Shown: positions 7,741 to 14,280 of the stretch, in pieces
Position numbering within the stretch: position 1 is the first letter of the stretch
Layout: each line of letters starts with the position of its first letter
Assembly (NCBI GenBank): GCA_017416765.1
Contig: JAFQBE010000018.1
Span: 1 to 39,393, forward strand
Direction: 5' to 3'
Length of the DNA stretch: 39,393 bases
From: Clostridia bacterium
GTDB taxonomy: Bacteria > Bacillota > Clostridia > Oscillospirales > Acutalibacteraceae
The notes under the pieces: model-generated
Told to the model about the DNA's origin: nothing
The model's database searches: none
What the model saw: the letters and a program-made list of their open reading frames with translations, nothing else
Position numbers and translations under genes: made by a program

Positions 7741-8882
7741 TTTGTTGCCCCCTTTGGTTTAATTAAAATACGCATATAAGGCACTACGGCTTTGCCGGTT
7801 TTATCGTAATAACAAAGATCGGGATGTCCTGCGGATATTTGTCCTGTATTACCTTGTGCATAATAGTCATCAACAAACTGTTGTGACATTCCTTGACCAT
7901 CTTGTAAATATCTGCTTAATTCTATAATTTCAAATTGTTCGGGACAGTATTTATCCAAAAAGCTGATAGGCACTCCCATAATTCCGTCAAAATCACTTGG
8001 TATAGCATCAGTATATGGAACTTCAATGGCATTGTAGTTGTCATATTCACAATATCCCATATTACGGATTTCTTTATGTTTGCTGAATTTTATATTATCA
8101 TCAGCAGTCATTAGTGATAATGGTTGATGTCTGCGCCCGTGTTCAAAATTAGTAAACCAACAACAATTACGGAATTTTACAAGTCCCGTCTTATCGTCAT
8201 ATACCCCATTTGCATAATTAGCGAAATTTTCTCCAATAGGTCTAAAATATGCGTTTCCTCCGCTGAATCCATTACCAAGCCATATCTTGTTTTCTCTTAT
8301 CAAGGGAAATACCTCTTTGTATGTAATGGCGTTCATATTGCCTATGATAATAAACTTCTTGTCAGCTTCGATTATCCAAGCCAAGAACTCTCGAAAGAGC
8401 GAGAATGGCGGATTTGTAACAATTATATCAGCTTCGTTTCTTAACTGTATAACTTCCTCACTTCTAAAATCTCCATCGCCTTCAAGATAGTGCCATTCTA
8501 AATCATCAATGTCTATACTGCCAGATTTGTTGCTATCACGGGTTAAGGTAAATATCTTTCCGTGCGTATTAGTTTTTGTTTCGTCAAATTGAGGGCTATT
8601 TTCTTCAAAGAATGAAAGCTGTTGAAATTTGATTTTTTTACTCTCGGTAGCATAGCTTGTGCTTATCAATTTTTTCAAACCAAAGTTTTCAAAGTTCTGT
8701 GCAAAAAACTTTGTAAAGTTGCTCCATTCAGGATCATCACAAGGGAGCAGAACTGTTTTGCCTTTGAAAACATCAGGGTTATATTCCAAGTAAGCATTTA
8801 TTTCTCGCTGTATATCTTCATACTGAGTATAAAACTCATCGTTTTTTGTGCTTTTCGCATCTTTAAGGTTTGAATGAGCCAT
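7737..8882 (-). CDS. M.EcoRI-type adenine-specific DNA methyltransferase
   Basis: This 381-residue protein resembles M.EcoRI along its length. Landmarks are DEFYTQY (15-21), the SAM-pocket variant CDDPEWSNF (48-56), GDGDFRS (135-141), the catalytic motif IV NPPF (157-160) followed by SLFREFL, the segment ITYKEVFPLIRENKIWLG, and GVPISFLDKYCPEQFEI near the C terminus. Family knowledge: these enzymes transfer a methyl group from SAM to N6 of adenine, GAATTC for M.EcoRI; the target here is unknown. The start ATG at 8882 has AGGAG upstream. The gene begins 5 bp after the SLOG gene and overlaps the DUF262-HNH gene by 4 bp. No R.EcoRI-like endonuclease lies nearby, so the DUF262-HNH protein is the only candidate nuclease partner. 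The family call is confident. Confidence 0.93.
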   Translation of the reverse strand: MAHSNLKDAKSTKNDEFYTQYEDIQREINAYLEYNPDVFKGKTVLLPCDDPEWSNFTKFFAQNFENFGLKKLISTSYATESKKIKFQQLSFFEENSPQFDETKTNTHGKIFTLTRDSNKSGSIDIDDLEWHYLEGDGDFRSEEVIQLRNEADIIVTNPPFSLFREFLAWIIEADKKFIIIGNMNAITYKEVFPLIRENKIWLGNGFSGGNAYFRPIGENFANYANGVYDDKTGLVKFRNCCWFTNFEHGRRHQPLSLMTADDNIKFSKHKEIRNMGYCEYDNYNAIEVPYTDAIPSDFDGIMGVPISFLDKYCPEQFEIIELSRYLQDGQGMSQQFVDDYYAQGNTGQISAGHPDLCYYDKTGKAVVPYMRILIKPKGATK

Positions 8883-8887
8883 AATAT

Positions 8888-9418
8888 CTATTCTCCTACA
8901 AATACATTTACAATTTCCTTCTTCTTTCTTACGGCGTAGTCATAAGCGACCTTTGTACCGCTTTTAGGTTGATAGTCTGTCAAATCTCGACTGCTGTTTC
9001 TTCTTCTCGGCGGTGCATAGTTTTCGTCGTAGTACACCACACAGAAATCAGATTTGTTTATCATTTCCTGATTCCGTTCTACATAGGATGCTTTTCCCGC
9101 TTTTCCCATATGTTCCGGGAAGTATGTTTCTTCATAATGGTTCAGCAGACTATCCTCGTACCAATCGGGAATATGCTGAAAAGCCGACCTCACATAAACA
9201 CGCTTTATGTGGGGATATTTTTCTTTCAACTCGGTTGCAACCTTATGGCATAAGTCATCAAATTCACTTTTGCTGCCGAAATAAAAAACATCAACCTCTT
9301 TTTCCGTGATTAAGACTTCCATCTCTTTTGTCAGTCTTTCTATCAATTCGGGTGTTTCGTTTATTTTTCTATGTCCGAAAAAGCAGCAGCTATGTGATGT
9401 ATCAATTTCTTTATTCAC
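8888..9418 (-). CDS. SLOG-like (YpsA/DUF1273-type) nucleotide-binding protein
   Basis: This 176-residue protein opens with a beta-strand leading to CCFFGHRK (GHR at 15-17), then VFYFGSKSEFDDLCHKVA and an RxYVRSA strand, and later FCVVYYDE and GTKVAYDYAVRKKKEIVNVF. This is the Rossmann-like pattern of the SLOG superfamily (YpsA/DUF1273, LOG, DprA-like), in which a Gly-rich loop and an acidic helix bind nucleotide-derived ligands. The GSKSEFDD loop departs from the usual GGAxGFD. The start is GTG at 9418, the only in-frame start after an upstream stop; its ribosome site is weak. As first gene of the operon it may be a nucleotide-signal sensor, as SLOG domains are in Thoeris-type defence, but that is inference. 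It lies immediately beyond the integrase 3' palindrome. Confidence 0.75.
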   Translation of the reverse strand: MNKEIDTSHSCCFFGHRKINETPELIERLTKEMEVLITEKEVDVFYFGSKSEFDDLCHKVATELKEKYPHIKRVYVRSAFQHIPDWYEDSLLNHYEETYFPEHMGKAGKASYVERNQEMINKSDFCVVYYDENYAPPRRRNSSRDLTDYQPKSGTKVAYDYAVRKKKEIVNVFVGE

Positions 9419-9435
9419 GATAACACTTCACTTTC

Positions 9436-9568
9436 TCCGTCAAATTGATTAAATACTTGATTTAAGGGCAAAAATAAAAGTCGTTAAGTACAATACTTAA
9501 TGACTAACCTTTAATTTTTGCCCTTATCAAGCACTATTCAATTTAGTATGACGGACTAATTTGACGGA
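9436..9568. repeat. Inverted-repeat complex downstream of the integrase (candidate attachment or Int-binding region)
   Basis: A 76-bp near-palindrome spans 9456-9531. Its outer arms begin CTTGATTTAAGGGCAAAAAT (left) and end TTTTTGCCCTTATCAAG (right). Its inner stem GTCGTTAAGTA / TACTTAATGAC closes on a 3-nt loop (9480-9504). It is flanked by TCCGTCAAATT (9436-9446) and AATTTGACGGA (9558-9568), another inverted pair, with TGACGGA once more at 9549-9555. Position next to the int stop suggests an element end or Int-binding sites. It could equally act as a bidirectional terminator between int and the next operon. Confidence 0.6.
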
Positions 9569-10656
9569 TTATAGAGCTTTCCGAGTCTGTCCATTTCCTT
9601 TTTCTTATGCTCCGGTAGTGAATGAGAATAGAGGTTGAGTGTTACCGTAGGCGATGAATGACCGAGTATTTCCGAAAGTGTTTTTATATCCATACCGATC
9701 TCCAAAGCTCTCGTTGCAAAGGTGTGTCGGGTGGAATGGAACTTACGGTACGGAATATCCAATTCCTCCAAAATCTTTTTATATCTCCGGGCATATACAT
9801 TCGGCTCGATAAATTTCCCGTTTCTTTGAATAAGAAAACCACTTCCGTTTTTAATCGCAGATAGCTTTGCAATCAAAAATTTTGGAAGTGGTATATCTCT
9901 GATGGACGATTCACTTTTAGGAGTGGATATTCTCAATTCAGTTTTCTTTTTGCCTTTTTCGCTTTTTACTCTATACAGCGTTTGTACGATAGATATAACA
10001 CCTCTTTTCAAGTCGATATAATCCAAGTCCAATGCACATAATTCGCCAATTCTAATTCCCGTATAGAAGCAAATAAGAATACCAATGTCGTTGGGATTAT
10101 TTGAATTATCTATATACTGCTCAATGGCTTTCTGTTCAGCCTTGTTAAAGACTTTTACCTCTTTTCTTTTAACCTTTGGGAGCTTCATCTTGCGGCATAG
10201 CTCAATGGTCAGCTTTTTCTCATAAGCATCCGTAAGACCTAACCGAAGAACCGAAAATACAGAACGGACACTCTTGGGTGCAAGCTCATTTGATATATTA
10301 TCAACAAAGGTTTGGATGTGCTCATCGGTCAATAGCTTCAGCTTGATTTTTCCGAGTCGCTTTTTAATATGCTTATTGATATTTGATGAATAGGTTGTAT
10401 AGGAGGAACGCTTGATGCGCTTTTGTGATTCAAGCCATTTTTCAAACCACATTGCCACTGTCATATCAGAGGAAATAGGCTTTTGTGCCTTTTGAATATT
10501 GGCTTTTGCAAGCGTTAATTTTTCTTTTGCTTCCTTGTAGGTTTTCCCATAAATATATCCGGGAATAGCCTTGCCATCTACATCATATCCCTTGATATAT
10601 CTGCCTTCCCATCGACCGTCTTTTCTCTTGTAAATGTTTTCACCGTGACGTGCCAT
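9556..10656 (-). CDS. int: Tyrosine recombinase / ICE integrase (Tn916 Int type)
   Basis: This 366-residue site-specific recombinase has three parts. The N-terminal AP2-like arm-DNA-binding domain (residues 1-55, IYKRKDGRWEGRYIKGYD) recognises arm sites. A SAM-like core-binding domain covers about 63-150. The catalytic domain carries R202 (TGIRIGE), K247, H307 and R310 (HSTRH), H333 (LGH) and the nucleophile Y343 (NLYSH). All catalytic residues are present, so it should be active for integration and, with an excisionase, excision. The start ATG follows AGAGAGG at good spacing. No excisionase-sized ORF lies in the 250 bp upstream, where Tn916-like elements often carry xis. Short repeats shared by both flanks of the gene look like its binding sites. 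The neighbouring transfer genes indicate that it mobilises an ICE. Confidence 0.95.
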   Translation of the reverse strand: MARHGENIYKRKDGRWEGRYIKGYDVDGKAIPGYIYGKTYKEAKEKLTLAKANIQKAQKPISSDMTVAMWFEKWLESQKRIKRSSYTTYSSNINKHIKKRLGKIKLKLLTDEHIQTFVDNISNELAPKSVRSVFSVLRLGLTDAYEKKLTIELCRKMKLPKVKRKEVKVFNKAEQKAIEQYIDNSNNPNDIGILICFYTGIRIGELCALDLDYIDLKRGVISIVQTLYRVKSEKGKKKTELRISTPKSESSIRDIPLPKFLIAKLSAIKNGSGFLIQRNGKFIEPNVYARRYKKILEELDIPYRKFHSTRHTFATRALEIGMDIKTLSEILGHSSPTVTLNLYSHSLPEHKKKEMDRLGKLYNPSN

Positions 10657-10675
10657 AAAATTTAACCTCTCTTTC

Positions 10676-10694
10676 TGACTAACTTTTTGACGGA
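10676..10694 (+). repeat. Int-flanking repeat copy upstream of int (TGACTAAC + TTGACGGA)
   Basis: TGACTAAC (10676-10683) followed directly by TTGACGGA (10687-10694) repeats words found on the other side of int: TGACTAAC at 9501-9508 and TTGACGGA at 9561-9568, with its complement at 9436-9443. It lies between the int start and the plus-strand promoter. These are candidate recombinase or accessory-factor binding sites. Confidence 0.45.
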
Positions 10695-10721
10695 GAATTT
10701 ACACAAAATACACTCAAATCA

Positions 10722-10750
10722 TTGATTTTTTAATCATTATATGGTATAAT
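10722..10750 (+). promoter_or_regulatory. Plus-strand sigma-A-type promoter upstream of int, pointing away from it
   Basis: TTGATT (10722-10727) and a perfect TATAAT (10745-10750) are separated by 17 bp on the plus strand. No plus-strand protein gene follows, but a terminator does at 10873-10906. Confidence 0.6.
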
Positions 10751-10756
10751 GACTGT

Positions 10757-10906
10757 GTATATTTTATCATAGACTATTTCTGTAAAGAAGCTATGATCCC
10801 TTGATTTCAGGGCATTTGTGCAGTATTTCCATACAGGATAATTAAGTATTGTACTTGATGAAAAAAATTACTCGGAGATGTTCAGGCGAACACCTCCGAT
10901 TTTTTT
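10757..10906 (+). ncRNA. Candidate small RNA of about 150 nt, opposite in direction to int and the NlpC/P60 gene
   Basis: The interval between the promoter at 10722-10750 and the terminator at 10873-10906 has no ORF beyond a few codons. Within it are a short hairpin, CCCTTGATTTCAGGG (10799-10813 region), and ATTAAGTATTGTACTT (10841-10856), the exact reverse complement of the 16-mer at 9486-9501 beyond int. A transcript is predicted only from promoter and terminator; the region could instead be purely an Int-binding site. Confidence 0.4.
10867..10906. terminator. Bidirectional rho-independent terminator
   Basis: Stem CGGAGATGTTC / GAACACCTCCG (10873-10898, one mismatch) with loop AGGC is followed by a T-run on the plus strand (ATTTTTTTA). 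In the minus direction a T-run also follows (AATTTTTTTC). In the minus direction it would end the long transfer transcript after the NlpC/P60 gene only if read-through RNA reaches it. Confidence 0.8.
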
Positions 10907-13277
10907 ATGAATAGCAGTTCGGTCGTACAACAAAACCGAAGCCGCCTGTTGTGATTACAACATTGTTTGCTCCCGATGAGCAATGAATAACAAGTGTGTT
11001 TCCGCTGCTGTCTTTACCTGCGACAATGCCTATATGAGATTTATCATCATAGACCGCTAAATCTCCCGGTTGTGCAGAACTCCACGAAATACGGGTTCCT
11101 TTTGAAGCCTGAGTGCTTGCACCGTGACCAATGGCTGATTCCGTAAAACCTGCGTTATGAAATGCCCAGGTTACAAAGCCTGAGCAGTCAAGTCCGAAAG
11201 GTCGCATACATCCGGTAGAACGGCTACCCTCGGCGGTAACAAGTTTCATTTTGCCCCATTCGCTATCCCAACCGATAGCAGAGGATTTACCGCCCCAAAA
11301 GTAAGTTACTTTACCTACAAGAGAGCAAGCCTTTTTAACAACAGATTTTCGTTCTGCAGATAGACTATCAGGTAGAGCGTCAATAACATCTTGTGCCGTC
11401 GCATCGGATATTGCCAAGCTCTGCATAGATCCAACATAAGCATCGCTGTTTTCAAGCAAGGTTTCGAGTGCTTCCTTTTGCTTTGCATTAAAGCTATATT
11501 GTGAAACCATTTGGTCTTTTGTCTTTGCCGTTATGGTAATATACAAAACGGTTTCCGATGTTTCGCCGCTTGTTACGGTTTCTGTCCGTGATGAAATCGT
11601 GTGCATATCCCAAAATACTTCTTTGAGTTTTTGTTTCTTTGCATCGTCTATTACAACAACATCCTGCGCCGTGTCGTCACCCGTGCCGGCAACCTTAACC
11701 GAGAACAGAGAAAGAACCAAATTCCAATCCGCTTGTTCGCCCTCCATAACAATTCTGTCATGGGTGGTGTTATCCTCAATATCAGTCAGCTTTTGCGACA
11801 GTTCGATATTACATTCATTCACAATGGAGGAAACGGGAATACTGTTTGCATCAGCCGCTTCATCGGATATGAATATACCAAAAGGACTTGCCGCTATTGC
11901 CGCAACGATTATGACGACAATAAGGATTACCAAAAGAACGACAACACCTATCCAACCAAAGGCGGCAAAAAACGCCGCAGCAGCTTTTGTGACAGCCGCT
12001 ACAATAGCCTTACCGATAGCAACGGCGGCTTTTGCTGTTTTTATGGCGGCAGCCTTTGCTAATTGAGCTGCTTTTATAGCTGCTTGCTTTGCTTTGATAG
12101 CCGCTTGCTTTGCCGCTTTTTTTGCAACCTCTTTTTGAGTTTTAGCCGCTTTGTTTGCAGTTTTAACGGCGTTTCGTGTAGTCTTTTTTGCAGTGTGAGA
12201 ATTTCCGCTTTTAATAACCGATTTTGATTTTCCAACTACATTTTCACGGGTTTTCAAGCCTTTTTTGACATTAGCCGTACTGCGTCTGACATTGGATGTT
12301 TTTTCCTTTGGCTGTCGAGATATAGTCTGCCGTGGTTCAACACGCTCTTGTTGCAGAGAACGCATATAGCTCTCTTTGGTTTTAATCTGCGACTTTTCTC
12401 TCGGAGCTTCAGTAGTGGGTACTTTACCATCACGAAGTTCACTTGTCTTGTGTGCTTTTTCTCCACGAACATCGTTTGACTTTGGAGCATTACCGGAGCT
12501 TTCGCCCGTTTTAGGAGAATTACCACTTTGTACTTCCTCGGCATCCGCTTTTCCTTTACGCTTCAGCTTTGATTCCACATATTCACGCCGGGCATCCTGT
12601 GCGGTTTTAGGTTCAACCTTGCCGTCGGCATAATGAATACTATCTTTTGTTTTTGGTGTAGTAGAAGGTTTATGCTCTTTAACACCGCTACGCATATTAT
12701 CACCATTATGCTCTTTGAGATAGTTTTCTTTTGTTTTAACTCCGTCGGCTTTACTTTGTTTTTCGCCTTGCGATTTCAGGTATTCCTCTTTGGTTTTAAC
12801 ACCGGAGCTTTTCTGCTCACCGCCTTTATCTGCGGTCGGCTCCTGACTATCCCTTGTTTTTGGTTGATTATCAGGCTCTTTTGGAGCTTCGGGATTATCG
12901 GGTGTTTCTTCGGGAGTATCAGGCGTGTCATTTTCTGCCTGTTCTCTTGTTTTAACCTTGTTCGCTCTGTATTCCCGGATGCGATTTTGAGTAAAGGTCT
13001 TTCCCTTGTGATATACCGTATCAGCCGTTGTATATGCGGCACTTTCTACGCTCTCGGCGGCTTCGGTATCTGCTTTCTGCGGTTGCTGTTCGCCACTTTC
13101 CGAACCGAGTTTTGTTTCGATAGCTTTTCGGATCATAGCATCCTTTGCAACCGAGCCTGCGTCCTTTACGGTATTAACAACCGCATCTTTGCTTTTTACT
13201 GCAACTTTAGGTGTATTCTTCGCCGCTGCACCTTTGGGGGAATCCTTTGGTTTCATCTTAATATCTTTTTCGCTCAA
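10905..13277 (-). CDS. Membrane-anchored NlpC/P60 peptidoglycan hydrolase of the transfer system (Orf14/CwlT-like)
   Basis: This is a 790-residue protein. Residues 1-430 are hydrophilic and rich in Lys, Glu, Pro and Ala, and repeat a short motif of the form KTKE.YLK (KTKEEYLK, KTKENYLK, KTKDS, KTKESYMR, KTRENVV). They end in an Ala/Lys helix. One transmembrane segment follows at about 438-465 (WIGVVVLLVILIVVIIVAA). An extracytoplasmic stalk leads to a C-terminal NlpC/P60 domain with catalytic C698 (LDCSGF), H748 (SHIGIV) and H765. Family role: local opening of the cell wall so the mating channel can cross it. The start is TTG at 13277, with GAGG 8 nt upstream. It lies at the distal end of the transfer operon and is followed by a terminator. 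The long cytoplasmic N-terminal tail is unusual compared with Tn916 Orf14 and may scaffold channel components. Confidence 0.9.
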   Translation of the reverse strand: MSEKDIKMKPKDSPKGAAAKNTPKVAVKSKDAVVNTVKDAGSVAKDAMIRKAIETKLGSESGEQQPQKADTEAAESVESAAYTTADTVYHKGKTFTQNRIREYRANKVKTREQAENDTPDTPEETPDNPEAPKEPDNQPKTRDSQEPTADKGGEQKSSGVKTKEEYLKSQGEKQSKADGVKTKENYLKEHNGDNMRSGVKEHKPSTTPKTKDSIHYADGKVEPKTAQDARREYVESKLKRKGKADAEEVQSGNSPKTGESSGNAPKSNDVRGEKAHKTSELRDGKVPTTEAPREKSQIKTKESYMRSLQQERVEPRQTISRQPKEKTSNVRRSTANVKKGLKTRENVVGKSKSVIKSGNSHTAKKTTRNAVKTANKAAKTQKEVAKKAAKQAAIKAKQAAIKAAQLAKAAAIKTAKAAVAIGKAIVAAVTKAAAAFFAAFGWIGVVVLLVILIVVIIVAAIAASPFGIFISDEAADANSIPVSSIVNECNIELSQKLTDIEDNTTHDRIVMEGEQADWNLVLSLFSVKVAGTGDDTAQDVVVIDDAKKQKLKEVFWDMHTISSRTETVTSGETSETVLYITITAKTKDQMVSQYSFNAKQKEALETLLENSDAYVGSMQSLAISDATAQDVIDALPDSLSAERKSVVKKACSLVGKVTYFWGGKSSAIGWDSEWGKMKLVTAEGSRSTGCMRPFGLDCSGFVTWAFHNAGFTESAIGHGASTQASKGTRISWSSAQPGDLAVYDDKSHIGIVAGKDSSGNTLVIHCSSGANNVVITTGGFGFVVRPNCYS

Positions 13278-13283
13278 AGGTCA

Positions 13284-13772
13284 TCACCTCGATTTTCTTT
13301 GCTTATCCTTTATCAGCTTTGTATCACAGAATTTCAGCAGGTCATCAATGGTGTCGTGTTTGCGGCCGTCAAATCTGCCGCTGCCAACCGCAACATTGAT
13401 TTTGTTATATCTGTCCCGGTTCTCAAACTTCATAAAGTCAATAAACTGTGAAATTTGGGAGCGTATATCCTTGTCGGATATGCAGATAAAGTCATCACCG
13501 TCAATGCGATAAATTTCCGCTTTGTCGCCGATAGTTCTTTTCAGCATATTGGCAACAGTCTTTATAGCTTCATCGCCCGTGTGGTGTCCGTAGGCTTTGT
13601 TAATGCGCTTTAAGTCGTTTATATCTACCACGACTACCGTGAGATTATCTAATCTGCTACGGTCGTTTCTGAGCCTTTCAAGACATTCCTCGTAGGCGTT
13701 CCTGTTATGCAGTCCCGTCATAGCATCGCTATATGCCAAGCGGAACAGCTTTTCCATAGCTTTGTTTTTCAT
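13284..13772 (-). CDS. Stand-alone GGDEF-domain protein (putative diguanylate cyclase or degenerate relative)
   Basis: This 162-residue protein is a single GGDEF domain with no sensor region. It begins with DAMTGLHNRNAYEE (16-29; the family reads DxLTGLxNRxxF). It continues with VVVDINDLKRINKAYGHHTGD (metal-site D50) split across strand and helix, and the signature loop is RIDGDDF (89-95). Compared with GGDEF the loop reads DGDDF, so position 1 is D and position 4 is D; activity is therefore uncertain. Active cyclases make c-di-GMP from two GTP. The start is the ATG at 13772, with AAGGAGG 5 nt upstream, rather than the longer open frame to 13826. It is in the same operon as VirB4 and NlpC/P60, so it might link transfer to c-di-GMP or act as a GTP/c-di-GMP binder. 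That link is inference. Confidence 0.85.
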   Translation of the reverse strand: MKNKAMEKLFRLAYSDAMTGLHNRNAYEECLERLRNDRSRLDNLTVVVVDINDLKRINKAYGHHTGDEAIKTVANMLKRTIGDKAEIYRIDGDDFICISDKDIRSQISQFIDFMKFENRDRYNKINVAVGSGRFDGRKHDTIDDLLKFCDTKLIKDKQRKSR

Positions 13773-13829
13773 AGTGTCCTCCTTATAGAAAAATCGGGCG
13801 AAGCTGTAATGCTCCGCCCGTTGCATAGG

Positions 13830-14102
13830 TTAAATCAAATTGACTGCCGAAAGTCTTATCATACCGCTGTTTGACCTTGTAAAAGTAACCTCGATTAAGC
13901 TGTCGGGTTCAATATCACGCAGACCGTAATAGTCATTGTCCTTGTATGCTGCGGCAATAACCTTTTCACCGTTATCAAGGGTGATATATGCAAGTATATT
14001 TTGCTTTTTCCCAAACATCTTGAAATCAAGCTTGCCGGAGAAGGTTCCTTCCTCGGTCGTAAAGCTGTATTCGTTAAAGTCAATTTTGTAGTCCTTTGCC
14101 AT
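13830..14102 (-). CDS. Small hypothetical protein of the transfer operon
   Basis: This 90-residue soluble protein is predicted to be mainly beta-strand (FSGKLDFKMFGKKQNILAY, GEKVIAAAYKDNDYYGL, IEVTFTRSNSGMIRL). It has no signal, membrane segment or catalytic motif, and I do not recognise a family. The start ATG has GGAGG at 9-nt spacing. Its start overlaps the last 23 bp of the upstream zinc-finger-like gene. It precedes the GGDEF gene by about 55 bp, so it is co-transcribed with VirB4. The beta-rich character and small size recall OB-fold or SH3-like accessory proteins, but nothing firmer can be said. Confidence 0.75.
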   Translation of the reverse strand: MAKDYKIDFNEYSFTTEEGTFSGKLDFKMFGKKQNILAYITLDNGEKVIAAAYKDNDYYGLRDIEPDSLIEVTFTRSNSGMIRLSAVNLI

Positions 14103-14265
14103 TGTGGTTTACCTCCATTTCGGTATTTTCTGTTTTGATAAATTTTATACAGCTCGTTCCGGTGTGCAGGTGCAAGTGAGAACAAAAGGGATTTTTATTC
14201 TCAAACAAATAACTATCCGCACTCTTTTTGCAATTCGGGCAGAGCTGCGGACTGTATTTTTTCAT
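14080..14265 (-). CDS. Small cysteine-containing (zinc-finger-like) protein
   Basis: This 61-residue protein has CPNCKK near the N terminus (C9, C12) and further Cys/His (C28, H30, H32, H34, C39) that could complete a metal site. The ATG at 14265 has a strong GGAGGG ribosome site. It starts 15 bp after the VirB4 stop and overlaps the next gene by 23 bp, so it is part of the transfer operon. The function is not recognised. Confidence 0.65.
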   Translation of the reverse strand: MKKYSPQLCPNCKKSADSYLFENKNPFCSHLHLHTGTSCIKFIKTENTEMEVNHNGKGLQN

Positions 14266-14280
14266 TGTATGCCCTCCGTA

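Noticed and set aside
10657-10904. A search for an excisionase gene upstream of int.
   Set aside because: No minus-strand ORF of a suitable size (about 60-70 codons) with a ribosome site was found; xis may be elsewhere or absent.
12633-13451. Plus-strand ORF of 272 codons.
   Set aside because: It lies opposite the NlpC/P60 and GGDEF genes, both with clear domains and ribosome sites; it has no recognisable motif.
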